Shown here: piece by piece, positions 1-13,017 of the stretch | How the letters are laid out: each line of letters opens with the position of its first letter | How positions within the stretch are numbered: the stretch's first letter is position 1 | Origin: Chrysoperla carnea | Taxonomy: Eukaryota > Arthropoda > Insecta > Neuroptera > Chrysopidae | Direction: 5' to 3' | Length of the DNA stretch: 64,000 nucleotides | NCBI RefSeq assembly: GCF_905475395.1 | Contig: NC_058340.1 | Span: 61,358,181-61,422,180 of the forward strand | Translations under genes and position numbers: made by a program | Notes under the pieces: generated by a model | What the model was told of the DNA's origin: nothing | Database searches by the model: none | Seen by the model: only the letters and a program-made list of their open reading frames with translations

Positions 1-228
1 TTGTCCAACTCATTACCGTCTGCCCGAAGCAATAATAGGTCGAAACGTAAAACGAAGCCACCCGAATTGTGGTTTTTATTAACCAAATTTACTAAAGTGA
101 TGAGAAAAACTTTCACAGCTAGTAATAAATACAATTTCTGGGCGAACAGAGTTGATGTATGGGATATGAAACCTTTAAGAGTTGGTACATTATCAAATAC
201 TTTACCATTTAAGAATCATACTTTTTAA
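1..228 (+). other. Open frame running in from the left edge, unidentified
   Basis: Seventy-five codons are open from base 1 to a TAA at 226-228, with no start needed inside the window. The composition (basic start KRKTKPPELW, ending PFKNHTF) is less AT-biased than the surrounding sequence. It could be the last exon of a plus-strand gene or a transposon remnant. I do not recognise it. Confidence 0.2.
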
Positions 229-722
229 TCACCATGGCCGGTGCGCATTTTTTTATTGTCTTATGAAAAATGATTCCAAAAAGAACCGTTAAAATAAAAA
301 TGATCAAAATATTAAATTTATGAAATTGTCATTTTCTAGTTAGTAAAAATTGATACACAAGCCGTTTTCGTTCTAAATTGTAAGTTTCAGGGACCCACTT
401 GTCAGCAGTACTTAGCATTTCTGCTTACCGAGCTCCAAACCTTTAAAGGAGTGGTAGAAGAAAATAAATGAATTTTATCAATTTTTTTAGGCAAATTTTA
501 CTGAAAACTTACATGCGTACAGAATTGTTTTAAATAAAAAAATTTTTATATTATTGATTTTAAGCATCACATTATAAGCACAAGGGCTCTCTTACGAAAG
601 TTCAAAAATAATCATTTAGAAGGAAAACAATATGCATATCAATTATTCCATGTAAGACAAAATGGCGATTTGTGGACCACTTAAAGGGCTTCTTTTGGAA
701 TTCCTTCTTCTTGTTAGGTATA

Positions 723-981
723 CAGTGGAACCTCGGTAATCCGGTCGGTGGCTAATCTAGCGCTGCCATTAATCCGACATGTCTATTATTATTGAAATAT
801 GGTTTGTACTTCAGAGTATAACATATAGAAACTTATTATTGTTGGATTTGTGGGATTACAAGGTACTCTTTTTTAAAAAATTCCGAACTATAGGGGGTCT
901 TAGGCAATACTGAATAATCCGACAAATTCGATAGTTCGACATTGCCCTGTAAAACGTTTGCTGGATTACCGGAGTTCCAAT
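723..981. mobile_element. pogo/Tigger-like MITE
   Basis: The left end CAGTGGAACCTCGGTAATCC, preceded by TA, is mirrored at the right by GGATTACCGGAGTTCCA. The CAGTGGAACCTCG start is the terminal motif of pogo/Tigger elements. The interior (about 260 bp) has no transposase frame. A (TA)n and poly-T tract follows immediately (about 979-1016). Confidence 0.6.
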
Positions 982-1022
982 ATATATATATATATATATA
1001 AATTTTTTTTTTTTTTGTTTAC

Positions 1023-2111
1023 CTGTGGTCGACAATTAAAATATCTTTAATGAATTAAATATATTTAATACGCATTTTAGCAGTAACTATAATATTAATA
1101 AGTTACAAAAGCGGGCGAAGATGCTTTATATACCAAGCGTAAATATTACACGATTTTATCGAATTCAAGGCTTATCGAACGAACATGACATGTTGGTGTG
1201 AATCAAGCCTAAATAATTTTTTTTGCAAATATTCATCATATGATTTCCACTAATTTCAAAAATAAATAATTCAATTATATGAGATAAAATCTATTTTCAT
1301 GGAAATTTTTTATATCTTTTAACACCATTTTGGATTGAATATTTAAATATCGAAAAAAATATCATCAGAAACGAAAAGTTTAAATTAATTATTTTTTACG
1401 AGGTTTTTCTTTTTAGGGTACCGTACATGAAAAGGAAAAAACGGGAATATCATTAATCCAGTTTTAAGCCTTCTTGTTATATGTTAAACTAACTGTGAAC
1501 TACCCGCTTTGCTGGGAAACATCCCCACTTGCACCCCTCCCTCCACATTTCCTTGCGTGGGATAACAGTTTTGTAATGTACACGTCATGCTCTTTTATTT
1601 GATACCCCACTTAGGTATATTTGTAAATATTCGATAATTCCTTCCCACTTTCTCGCTACACCTTTCTACCCTCCGAAGGTTAAAAGTAGATAAAAACAAT
1701 AGATCTTTGAAGCTGGTTGTATATCGTGTCAATATTTGAGCTTAATCTATGCACAACTTTTTTAGTTTTTGAAGCATATCCCTTTCAACCCCTTACTCTA
1801 CTATAATATGGATGTATTTATTATACATAAAAACCTTCCTCTTGAATCACTCTATCTATTAAAAAAAACCGCATCAAAATCCGTTGCGTAGTTTCAAAGA
1901 TTTAAGCGTACAAAGGGACATAGGGACATAGAGACAGAAAAAGCGACTTTGTTTTATAATATGTAGTGATAACAAAAACAGGCGATTATCTGTTTTTTCA
2001 TGTTTTTTTCTTTTTCTCAAGTCGATAACAATATCATTCCTTTGTATTTGCAAAAATGAGAATTGAAATCTAAAATGAAAAAATTTATGAATTCTTAAAT
2101 GTCGACCACAG
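1023..2111. mobile_element. TIR-bounded repeat with a decayed insect repeat inside
   Basis: A perfect 12-bp inverted repeat, CTGTGGTCGACA (1023-1034) and TGTCGACCACAG (2100-2111), bounds about 1.1 kb. The stretch 1495-1975 carries the recurring phrases cccgctttgctggg and aaatccgttgcgtagtt, which also appear in decayed form at other places in the window. There is no coding capacity. Whether the 12-bp ends belong to one element is an inference. Confidence 0.4.
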
Positions 2112-2171
2112 TATTTAGTTATATTTGTCTATTGTGTATGAATATTGGAAATATATTATTTGGCTTAAAAA

Positions 2172-3171
2172 ATGGAACAATAATAAAATAATAAATAAAA
2201 TTTTATTTTATTTTGGCTTTCCGTCAAATCAGTAGGAGAATTGTGTTGAATAAAAGTCCTTACGAAATCTGAAAATCTGCCTTTTAAAACATAACAGATA
2301 AAAGAAAGTTTAAATACAAAAAAAGGTTTTTTTTTAATAAGAAAATCCACTTTTGTTTGATACATTTTTTCATAAACTCAATAAATATACCATAATTTCA
2401 TATCAAAAACCGAATTAAAGAGTGATATTTTTGTTAAATGATCAATACATACTTGAAACTTCGTGAGTGGCTTTCTTTTGGTGAATTTACAAAACTTTCT
2501 CTCTGCGACTTTTTTCGAAAATGCTGTTTTCAAATGACCACTTGATAACATTAATAATTATTAAACAATTCAGCAAAAGTGAACTACAAAAATACTTAAG
2601 TACAGAATTTTCGAGGTGGTAGAAAAACTCATCGGTGGAGTATTTTTGTTGGACAAAATATTTTATTATTTAATAATTATTAATGTTATCAAGTGGTTAT
2701 AGTGTCCGACATATTCCCTACTGCATTTTTTTAGACCGAGAACCAAAATTTGACGTTACATGATCATTTGAAAACGCAGCCCTTTTTAAAAAAGTTAGGT
2801 AGACTGGCCAAAAGGAACCCATTCACGAAATTTCAAGTATGTATTAATCATTTAACGAAAAGGATTCTGTCCCGCGGACTATCTGTTACGGTTTAAAAGA
2901 TACGATTTTCAGACTTTCATAAAACTGTTGTGAAAAATTAGTTCATTACACGGGGGTCTTTTATTCAATACAATTTCACTAATTTAAACTGATTTGACGG
3001 GAGGCAAAAATCTCATAATATGTCGTGTGAAGGTTCCTTTATCATTCCATATGCTGACTAAAAACAAAAGGAATTCGATATTTAATCGAATGGAACAATC
3101 TTAATTACGCTTTATTCATAAAAAAAATTATAAAAATAGAATTTGATTATTCATTTTTATTATTGTTCCAT
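2172..3171. mobile_element. 1-kb foldback element (long imperfect inverted repeat)
   Basis: The left terminus ATGGAACAATAATAA is mirrored at the right by TTATTATTGTTCCAT. Further matching pairs occur inward: around 2259 with around 2900 (GAAAATC and GATTTTC flanks), 2440 with 2830 (AATACATACTTGAAA and TTTCAAGTATGTATT), and 2539 with 2690 (CCACTTGATAACATTAA and its complement). Nearly the whole element can fold on itself. It lies just downstream of hipk exon 2 in transcription order. Confidence 0.6.
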
Positions 3172-3406
3172 TTTCTTTGTCGGGTAGTGTATTACGACTT
3201 GCAAACATCAATTTCTACATTTTGATGAAAAACAAAACAAAAAAAGTTTAGAAAATATAGGATCACAAACAAATGAAATAACTTTTTCAATTTTATCAAA
3301 ATCTATAAAATATCTCCAATTTCAATTAAATTTATTAAAAAAAAAAATCAAATAATAATGTGAATATGGATAAAAAAAGTGAGTGAGATTGTATTACGTT
3401 TGTTAC

Positions 3407-3668
3407 CTTGCGGCTGGGGGTTAGCACCCCCTGCCGCGGTGGTGACTTTGCTGTGAGCCGTCGTGGTGACTGCTGTATGACACGTTTCACCGTGATGTGC
3501 TGCTGTCGCCGCCGTACCGTTGCCTTGTTGCTGTAGACCAGCACCTCCTCCGCCACCGCCAGCCGCACGTTGTGACGACGTATGATGTGTTGTTGTTGTT
3601 TGCTCTGCTCCACTGCAGGTTGTTTGACCAGAGCTATCACCATAACCCTCTCGCGACCACGTTTTTCT
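3407..3668 (-). CDS. hipk: Homeodomain-interacting protein kinase, second coding exon
   Basis: The acceptor is TATTATTAG (AG at 3670-3669) and the donor is CAAG then GTAAC (GT at 3406-3405). The exon is 262 nt long and open in the phase set by the previous exon (87 codons plus one base). It begins RKTWSRE, so the junction reads CGQK-RKTWSRE, which parallels the vertebrate CGLK-RKSEE. It continues with a Gly run (GGGGGGAG), LQQQGNGT and Thr/Ala/His-rich sequence, as expected for the variable linker before the HIPK kinase domain. It is clearly more GC-rich than its surroundings. The longer open frame on the same strand (3335-3685) is a different, shifted frame and is not the protein. The exon ends in phase 1, so the next exon, which should open the kinase domain, must lie further left. 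I found no kinase-like exon between 1 and 3406. Confidence 0.75.
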
Positions 3669-5965
3669 CTAATAATACACAACAATAAAATTAATTATGT
3701 ATATAATTAAAAATATTTAATAACTAATTTAAACTAGTTTGACCTTCATTCATTATAATCAGGTATGAGGTACGTCAATATCAACAAATACCAGTATTGT
3801 ATTGAGGATATATACGAGGTACAATTGCAGACAAAGTATATTTTGATATTTAAGTAAATTAAATTTTTTAACAAAATTATTAATATTTCAAATACTTTCT
3901 GAAAAAATTACGAAATTCTTCGAAAATAAAATGAATGTGAAAAGTTACGTTTTTTAAGATTTATTTTATGAGATTTTAAACCTTTTGGTAGTTGGTGGAG
4001 AATTTGGTAATAAATTTCGATTTTGCTTCAATTTCCTAGATCAATTTTTGTATTATATAAATACGTATTTCGATTACCAAGTAATCATCATAAGTATGAA
4101 TTAGCTAATCATAATTACTATTATATTGTATGTTACTCGTTGTTTTCAAACCTTTTAAAAATGAAATAAAAAGTCTATAATGCAACTCTTTTTCTTTTCG
4201 AGAATATTGGGGGAGATATAAGTTCTTAACATATAAAGTTGTTCGGGTTCCTTCCACATTTATAATTTTTTATGTTTTAACCTTTTTTGACAACAATAAA
4301 TTTTAACGTTTTTAAATAGAATTAAAAAAATAATAGCTCTCTTGTCTTGTTCTTGAGATGATAGGTTGGGGAATAATGATGGGTTAAGTCAATAATGTAC
4401 TATAATGGTACTATGGAGCTATAATAGCTCCCAACAAATGATGATTTAAAACAATGGTTATATAATATACCTACCCCATATTAGTATTTACAACCATATT
4501 TTAGGATTACATAAAATTTTAATGCATAATACGGGTATTTCAGTTTACGATGTATACTTTAAAACCATTTGTCAGCATTATGTTGTAAGTGTTACTAAAA
4601 CTACTATTACCATAAAATAACTAGTTCATTTTTCATTTTTTTTAAACTTTCTGTATACACTACTGAACAAAAAAACTGTGTACACTCTGTGTCACAAAAA
4701 ATGCTCGTGTTCCATTCTAATAGACCACAAGCCCATACTGAAATTTTCCGGTGAAATAACCCACCAGGAAAAAAATACTCCTAGATGTTAAAGTAAGTTT
4801 AAGAACCATGGCGTCAGTTTTGGACGGTACATGTGAAAATATAGATGTCACATCTTTTGGTATCTCACCCCTGCACCAATAAATATGTACGACGTGGCTG
4901 GATACTAACTCTGCATAAGTATTCAAAGCGAATTACATAAATGCCGTACAGAAATAAGCACGTAGGGCTTAGGAAATTGTTGGGAGATAAAAAGTTTTTT
5001 TAACTTCCGGTACCAAAGTTACGGGATTTATTTCTTTAAGACATTTAAGTATTTAATTTTTTTTCTCTACGGAATCCTAGACAAACAAGTATTGAAATCG
5101 ATATTTTAATTACTAGAATAATTTTAACAAACGAAAACGGGTCAAATTATTTTGAGAAAGTTTGCACACGAAATATTTTCCCATCATAATTTTAAATGTA
5201 TGTACAATGCTAATTTTTTTTCATTTATTCTATTGTTGCGTCTGTTGATGACTGACAACAATATCAAATTAATATTTGAAGTAAGATATATTGAGGTCTA
5301 GTCAACATTTTAATCTTGCATGAGAAGATGTATTCTTATAGTTTACTCAATTTTTAGCTACCTTTTTATTAGACAATTTTGAATTTATAATTTACAGATA
5401 AATAATTTGTACATTATTTTAGCTTTCAATTCTTAAAAATAATAATTAGCCTCTTCATTTTAGTCCAATAAAATGAGGATTTAAACTACCATCAAAACGG
5501 AAGCCTGCATTTTTTTTAAAATATAAGTTCGTTTTGGCATAAATTTGAAGTATACATGGTTAAAAAATATTTAATTCTATTTAGGAGGTATAAAAACATT
5601 TATTTTTACTTTGAAAGAATGGACAAAATTTTTGTTTTAATGTGATTATAATTTACTTGCACTGATAAATATTTTTTTAAAGATAATGTGTTATGATAGT
5701 ATATAAGTCAATTATTATTATATATTGATAAAAAATTGTCTGTCTATACAAAAAAGAAATAAATAGATTCTCTATATTAATTATACAGAATGTTTCTAAA
5801 AATGGACGACATTTTTTGAAACCGTGGTTAGATATATGGCGAACATCATACAACGAACAAAAGCAAATTCATAATAAAAAAGTAACATTTTCTGCTTCAA
5901 CGAGACTCTTAAAATCACAATCAAACTTTGATTACAAAATTTGTAAACAGAAGGCAAATTAAATA

Positions 5966-6552
5966 AATGAAAACAAACAGTTGATTAAATACCCTGTGTA
6001 AAAAGTGTTGAATATCAGTGCTTGCATTATTTCTTTTTACACAGTTGTGGCAGCAAATTTTCGAAAGTATTTTCTAGAATTTTTTTCGTTTTTCGAGAAG
6101 GTTCCACAAGTTTACTAGTTGAGGTACCTGCAAATTTTCAACTCTTTATCTTTTATAGTTTTTGGGTAAATGGACACCAAAGTTTTGTCTTAATTTGCGC
6201 CCACACGGATAACGAATGACGTTAACGAAAAAATGTTTTAAACAAAAGTTGTTTATTTTTTTAATAGGAACATTTTTTACATTTAAACTTTTGTTCTTTT
6301 TGTTCTCTAATGGTTTATAAGATGAGTCCTACGGACCCAAGACCCAATTGACCTATGTTGCTCATTTACAAACTTAGCCTACCTTTTTATCTTGATCACA
6401 GACAGACGGACTACCGGAAATGGACTAATTAGGTGATTTTATGAACACCTATGCCAAAATTTTGTTCGTAGCATAAATATTTTTAAGTGTTACAAACTTG
6501 GGACTAATGTTAGTATACCTTGATATATATTACATATAAACAGGGTATAATA
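5966..6552 (+). repeat. R1 dispersed repeat, copy 1
   Basis: This copy shares the family core: TTTACATTTAAACTTTTG, then GGTTTATAAGATG, GACCCAAGACCCAATTGACC, CGGAAATGGACTAATTAGG and CAAACTTGGGACTAA, ending in GGTATAATA. The left end is diverged. It lies in the hipk intron. Confidence 0.7.
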
Positions 6553-8022
6553 AATACTTTTATTCTGTGGGATTTGGATGATTTATTCTATTTATTTTTT
6601 GCAAATTTAATAAACTTCTATTTGCCATCCCTGATAATCTTCGTTCAAAAAATAAGCATATCAATTCGGAGATCCAGTCGTAAGTTATTGGAAATTTTTT
6701 TGGTTTTTCAAATTTTAACAAAAACGCGTCTTTAACATTTTACAACATTGAAAGTTTCGTTACGTATTATATTCAGATTGTGTACTTTTCACGTCAGATA
6801 ATAATAAATTTTTAGAGCCGTGAACAATGTTTTATTAATTTCAAATAATACTTTTGAAATAAACATGTTTCAAACAAATGAACATATTATTTTTGTCCAA
6901 ATTGTTTTTGGCAACGTGACGTGACACATACTAGAACCATTTCACATTTCAATTATATGATAATAAAAATATTTAAATATTTATAAAGTTATTAATCACA
7001 TTTCTTAACATTCAACATTATATTTTTATTAACAAAAGACTTGTGAGCAGTAGAGCTTCATCACTAGGGTCATATTTCCCACTCATTTAATTTTTATTAA
7101 TTAAGGTATTACGACCGCCAAGGCAAGTTTAGACTTGTGATTAAAATTATTTGTACCTAATTTTCATCTTTGAGAATAAACGTGTTAGAGAAACTCATAC
7201 GTTTGGGGAAAAAAGTTTATATATATAAGACGACATCTCCCAAAACTCATCAATTATGTTCTGGGGATCACGAAATAGATAAAACACCCTTACCCTTCCG
7301 CGTTGACCTTCGATACAGTGACTAAGTTTCGGGGAAAATATGACTAAAAACTATTTTATCAAATAAAAACAGACGAATTGATGGATTAGTCTTTTTAAGA
7401 AAACAGAAAAATTGTTAACGCATGTGATTAATAATTATTATATATCTTAATGGGAATGCGCACATGAAAATATTATTAAAAAGAAAACGTGGCTATGAGA
7501 AAAATTATGTGGGAGTCGAACATTAACTTTTAAATCATCTCATTTTCAAGGTTAGAAACCTGTATTTTTAGTTGTTTAAGAATCATCATTTGTGTTTGTT
7601 AGTTCAAAAACAATTTACAAAAATTTTTATTGAAGGTCACTGGCTCAGAAAATTTTGGTTTTTGTTAACATACGGGTCTATCAAATGTCACAGTCACTCA
7701 AATTTTGATTTGTTTTTTTCAAGATTAACAGCTTTTAATTTCATATATTGTTTTTCTTAAAACAATTCAAGATCATCAAGGTTAAAAACTATTCAATTCA
7801 AATTCACCAAAAAAACAAGTTTTTGGAGATCGCATGCTTAGCATAAAAAAAATCTTTGGATACAGAACGAAGTCAATTCAGAAACATAGGTACTTCAAAT
7901 CTACATACAGAAACGTTTATGCGAAAACAGCTACCAAAGTGATTAGAAGTTCGGCTTCCCCTCTTTACTTTAATATAAATTATCAAGAAAATAACCTATT
8001 TGTCGGCAGATTTATAAAAAAA

Positions 8023-8407
8023 TCAAGTGAAATTAAACAATTGACTGAGTTAATTGTTGAAATACCATGCATAAATAGTGTTGATTACTCTCACATTGCA
8101 CATACATATACAATTTATATAATACATACTATACAATTTACTCCTAATTTGCGCCCTCACGGGTAAACAGTAGGTCCAGATCCAATCGACCTATGTTGCT
8201 CATTTACGAACTCGATCTCACTTTTTACGTCCTAAGTACGCTGTAAAAATTTCAGCTTCACAGACGGACGGACGGACAACCGGAAATGGACTAATTGGGT
8301 GATTTTATAAACACCTATAGTACCTATACCAAAATTTTGTTCATAGCATCAATATTTTTAAGCGTTACAAACTTGGGACTAAACTTATTATACCTTGCAT
8401 GGTATAA
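8023..8407 (+). repeat. R1 dispersed repeat, copy 2 (internally deleted)
   Basis: It has the left-end hairpin (AACAATT, GACTGAGTT, AATTGTT) and the right-end palindrome (ATACCTTGCATGGTAT). The central block from the GTTTACG motif to the TAACGG motif is missing. It lies in the hipk intron. Confidence 0.75.
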
Positions 8408-9044
8408 AAATACTATGAAAAACTGTTAATTTTCCGAGATTTTACATTGAAAATATGTGCTTAACAATTATTAATGAAAATTTCATAATATTGATATATT
8501 TATATACTCTATAACTAACTTTTTTGATAATGGACCGATTTTGATCGAATGAAAAAAAATACTATTCTGGGGTTTTCGGGGCCGCTGAATTCGAATCTGA
8601 CCATAAAAAAATGAATATACAAAATGACGGCAAATATTAATAATATATTTTATAAGTTTTATGTTATTCGTAATCAAAATAATATATATATGTAAATTAA
8701 AATTACGTTGTAAAAAAAGAAGGGAAATTTTTTGAGGTTATGTTTATGATTTTAAACAAACAGCTGATCATTGAATTGGACAGATGATTTTAACCAAGAG
8801 TTGAGTTTTTAAAAATAATTTTACGATTTTTAATTATTATTAATGCGTATTAAATTTGATCAGTAAAATATAAGTTGTGTTATTTTAATTTATTATAAAT
8901 TTTTTTGTTATCTTAATATTAATCGAGAAATTCTTTAAATTAAAAACGATAATTAACGAAGCTTTGATTACCTAATTAAAAAACATAAAAAAAAAAACTC
9001 TTCGTCTTAAAATTTCTTAACAATTTATATTAAAGAAAGTTAAT

Positions 9045-9359
9045 TCTCATATAAAACTAACAATTTTTGTTTAAAACTTTTTTCGAAAAACGTTAGCTTT
9101 CAGAGGAAATGTGACTTGAAAATATGTATTTATTGCATTTACAATTATCGATAGACTTTAAGCATATTTTAAGTCACAAAAAATGTTTTAAACAAAAATT
9201 GTTAGTCTTTTATGAGACTCAACTTTTTAATTTAAAGTGTTATTCTATCTCTTACCGTTGGGTAAGATTGGCTGCTAAAACAACTCGAAGAACTAGGTTC
9301 AATCTAATGTCAGAACATGTCCCCCATAAAACTCTGTTTAAGTTATTTTTTGATTGGTT
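9045..9359. mobile_element. Truncated copy of the 19.3-kb TIR element
   Basis: It shares the segment TTTTTTCGAAAA-CGTTAG, the GTGTTATTCTATCTCTTACC block and the terminus CAGAACATG...GTTTAAGTTATTTTTTGATTGG with the complete element at 19294-19891. The left part is missing. The open frame over it (9124-9432) is not a gene. Confidence 0.6.
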
Positions 9360-9455
9360 AACTACAAAACCAGCTATTAGCCATTATATATTAAAATGGC
9401 ACTCCCTGTATATCAATGATTTTGAAATGTAAAATAGATGATAATAAAATCTCAC

Positions 9456-10289
9456 CTTTTGACCGCACCGTTGATATGTATCTAACAGTTTAATTGTTGA
9501 TGCTCGTACAAATGTTTGAGCGATAATTGTATCGTTAGTATTATCGTTTGTTGATGGGCTTGTAGTACCACCCGATGATTTCGTAGATAATGTTGTGTCC
9601 GTTGTTGTTGTTTGTGTGTTATCAGTATGAACATTTCCTCCACCCCCTGTACCAGCACATGTACCTGTTCCTGTTCCAATATTAAATGTTGTATTCTCAA
9701 CACCACCACTACTGTTATTAAATTGTGTTGTGTTGGCAGCACTTGTTCTTACAACAGTTGTATTATTTATATCAGTAATTAGTTCTAAATCACTAGTAGC
9801 GCCACTATTTTTATTATGCACTTGTAATTTATGATTTATACCACCAGTGGCAGCACTGTTACCTAAATTATTATTTGTTCCATATTGTGTTTGATGATAA
9901 ATAATATTACTATTATTTATTGGATTATTTGGATGATTGATTAGATATGTTGAGCTTGTTGTGTTACTGTGTTGATTTTGATGTTGATTTGATGATGATA
10001 GTAATATGGATGAGGTATTGTTGCCGATAACTGTGTTGTTGATATCAGTTCCGTGTTGGTGATGATGGCTTGTTGAATTTTGTTGCTGTTGATTGTGTTG
10101 ATGCGTTGATGATAATAGATTTGTATCAAGATTTGTTGAATAATTTGTTGTAAAATCACTATTGTGGTGATTGCCGCTGTTGCTAAGAAAATGATCGGCT
10201 TTTCGTTTCTTCTGGTTGATTTGTACCACGCCGATATTGCTGCTGTTACTTGACAGATGTTGAGACGGGATGAACATGTCATGCATTCC
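9456..10289 (-). CDS. hipk: Homeodomain-interacting protein kinase, first coding exon
   Basis: HIPKs are nuclear Ser/Thr kinases of the DYRK group that phosphorylate transcription regulators. This exon encodes residues 1-277 of the N-terminal region. The start ATG is at 10286, with an in-frame TAG just upstream inside a plausible acceptor (pyrimidine-rich, AATAG, exon start 10289), so a 5' UTR exon probably lies upstream. A basic KKRK at residues 26-29 follows MFIPSQ, resembling the vertebrate HIPK start (QVFSPPS then KKLK). The body is very rich in Asn, Ser, Thr, His and Gly. Residues 267-277 read LLDTYQRCGQK, matching vertebrate LLEPYQKCGLK, the conserved block before the kinase domain. The exon ends in phase 0 at AAAG with donor GTGAG (9455-9451). 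No kinase motifs are in this exon. The family assignment rests on these two blocks and on the junction to the next exon. Confidence 0.82.
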
Positions 10290-11507
10290 CTATTTATTGA
10301 CAGAAAACATAAATTAATATTAAACAGTTAGATAAATATTACAATTCTTATTGGGAACTGATATCTTATATGTTTAAACGAGCAATTCTTGTATATATCA
10401 ACAATCTTGGAAATGGCTCCAACCATTTTCATGAAATTTATTTTACAGGGGGTTTCGGGGGCGAAAAATCGATCTAGCTAGGTTTCATTTAGAAAATGTC
10501 GTTTTATCCGTGTATTCAGGATAAAAAACTGAAATATCATCAACTGCAAAATATGACTCTTTCTGACATCTATTGGCGAGTAAATACATTGTACGTGGTT
10601 CGCTTCGTATGTATTGTAGTATAGTGTGAAGTCCGTGTGGCTTTGTTAGTTTTGGATGATATATTGCTGTTATGATATATACGTATATCGTAGTTAACGA
10701 ATTAAAGTAAATTATGGGGTATTCAAATTGGTATTTCTGAGAAGACGTTTTATTATGTTCTTATATTTATTAGTGATAAAATTTATGTCTTTTTAAATAC
10801 AAAAAATACCGAGCAAAGCCCGGTTATCCAGGTACTGCGTCTCTTATGCCGATTTTGCACTTAAGGGACAAACAAAAACAAAACTCAAATAATAACTTAA
10901 CTTTTCGCAAACTTTTTGTAGACTAGCGTGTTTTGCCACAGTTGGATAATAATTATAATCAAATATGGGGTTTTCAACTGTCGCAAATACGTCAGACTTT
11001 AAAAAATGCTCATGACAAGTTCATATTTGTACCAATTTCCCGGATTTACGCTTGTTATATTCAGCAAACGTGTTTCAAATTAGGGCATATCGAGCCGGAC
11101 ACTACTTAAATTTATTTTCTAAAATATTATATTGGCCAAATTCTGGAATTTGGGACACTCTGTAAATGTATAAGATACAAAACGATTTGAAAACACCATA
11201 TTAAAATTTATTATGAATATATGTATATATAATCATTGTATCAGAATTTAAACATCCATGATTTATTTTCAATAATTTTTATTTAAAATATAAAATCGCA
11301 AAATATGAATCGTTTACTGTTTGCATGCATGTTTTGTGTGTTATTTTAACATTATTATGTTATTTAAATTGTTATCGTATTATTAATTGTTATAATAATT
11401 TAGTATAAATAATTATCATAACATGATTTAATTAGGTATTTTAATAATTAAAATTTTGTTCAAATTAAGTTCAATGTTTCAAATTTTATAGCATTTTTTA
11501 AACTTAA

Positions 11508-11659
11508 GGGCGTTCATGCGTCATCAATTTATGATAATACAAAAGTAAGTTAAAAATTATTATCTAAACTTTTAGATTTTCACAAAATTTTCAAGTGTCT
11601 ATTGATTTAAAATTTACATTGTTTTCCTGACCTATACTATTGGTGGCATTTGAACGTCC
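11508..11659. mobile_element. Short TTAA-flanked MITE
   Basis: TTAA at 11504-11507 and 11660-11663 flanks a 152-bp element with inverted ends GGGCGTTCATGCG and ATTTGAACGTCC. There is no coding capacity. Confidence 0.55.
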
Positions 11660-13017
11660 TTAATATGTTTCCACTTTCTTCAACCAATCTCTAAAAAATT
11701 TAGTCATTTAATCGCAAAATCTACCAGTCACTTTGATTTAGTTCTTTACGGAAATTAGAAACCAATAGAGTGCGACCGAGTGCTCGGTTCATTGAATTTT
11801 TCCAAAATATGGCCATAGCTAAAGAAGGCTCATAAATTGGGATGATATCTAAATTATTTTTAAACTACAGGAGAAGAATTCTTAATGCACGGACAGAAAA
11901 GTGAAATTGATTTTTGAAAATCTTTAGAAATACGCCTCTTAATTAAACAAAGCGAAAGATACTTTAAAAGTGACGTCATTGTTGAGTATTGCCATAGATA
12001 TTACATATAAATTTGTTTTGCAAGAAATAGACGGGTAACTACCTTTGAATACTTATAACTTCTTCGTTTTTCTTCGGTAATGTGGCAAATTCAATATCAG
12101 TCATTCACCAATTCGACCAGGAGACCAAAAATGCATAAAAATCAATGGTTCCCAAGTCAAATATAACGTGTATACGAATCTTAAAGAGAGGTAGTATGAC
12201 AAGTGTCGCGTTTTATGTCACAATTGTAAATTTTATCGGACGATCAATATATAAACATTAGTCATAATATGAAACACTTATTTTTTTATAGTGACATTTA
12301 GGAAATCCAATTCGAATCATGATAGGTTGTGATGAGTCATTTTCACAATTAATTATTATTCATGAAAGAAATTTTCATAATAATAATAATGACACAAAAT
12401 ATGGCTATATGGAATACATTTTTGTAATTTGTGTGCTTCTAGGGAAACAACAAAACAACACAAATATTACTAAATATGTTCAATTTTGTAATGTTTTAAA
12501 TTTTTATACTTATATTATTATTTATTTTTATTTTTTTTTTCGTTCAAAATGTTTACTACATTATTATTTATCATTTTTAGAATGCTTTAAATAGATTCTT
12601 TGAATCGTGCCATCTCGTTTTGTAATGTAAACGTTTTCAATTAATAAACGTATAAGGGTTTGCTTACACCAAGCACGTTATCAGATAGAATAAAAATATT
12701 GTTATCCGACATCGTGCATGTATTTTCAGGTGTTACCATGGTAACGGTATACTATTTTATAGATCAAATGATACAAGTTAAACTCAGAAAAATGTTTTGG
12801 AAAAAAATTATTAAACTTTACTTTTTTTATTAAACTTTTTTTTTTTAGAATGAAATAAAATTTTGATTATATGCTAAGAATTGTTAAACAAGACATTCGC
12901 AAATTGTGGTCCATTTAGAATATAGTAATAATCGTCAACTGGCGATATCACGGTGATTCCGTGAGCTGTTTACTTTTCTTAAAAATAATTTTCATTTATT
13001 ATAAAAGTAAACTAAAA

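Larger units (their letters stand above)
3669..9455 (-). other. hipk intron between the two coding exons
   Basis: This 5.8 kb intron is bounded by GTGAG and a TATTATTAG acceptor. It contains two plus-oriented R1 repeats (about 5966-6552 and 8023-8407) and a truncated copy of another TIR element (about 9045-9359) that ends about 90 bases from the exon. The rest is AT-rich sequence in which I see no gene. Confidence 0.65.

Noticed and set aside
3335-3688. Long open frames on both strands over hipk exon 2
   Set aside because: They are shifted or antisense readings of the exon. The spliced phase from the upstream exon gives a different, family-consistent frame.
4717-4926. 69-codon minus-strand frame
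   Set aside because: It has no family resemblance or splice context and lies in the hipk intron among decayed repeats.
9482-10282. Other minus-strand frames rich in Gln/Ile over hipk exon 1
   Set aside because: They are alternative readings of CAA/AAT-rich codons. Only the frame with the ATG at 10286 contains the conserved blocks and reaches the donor.
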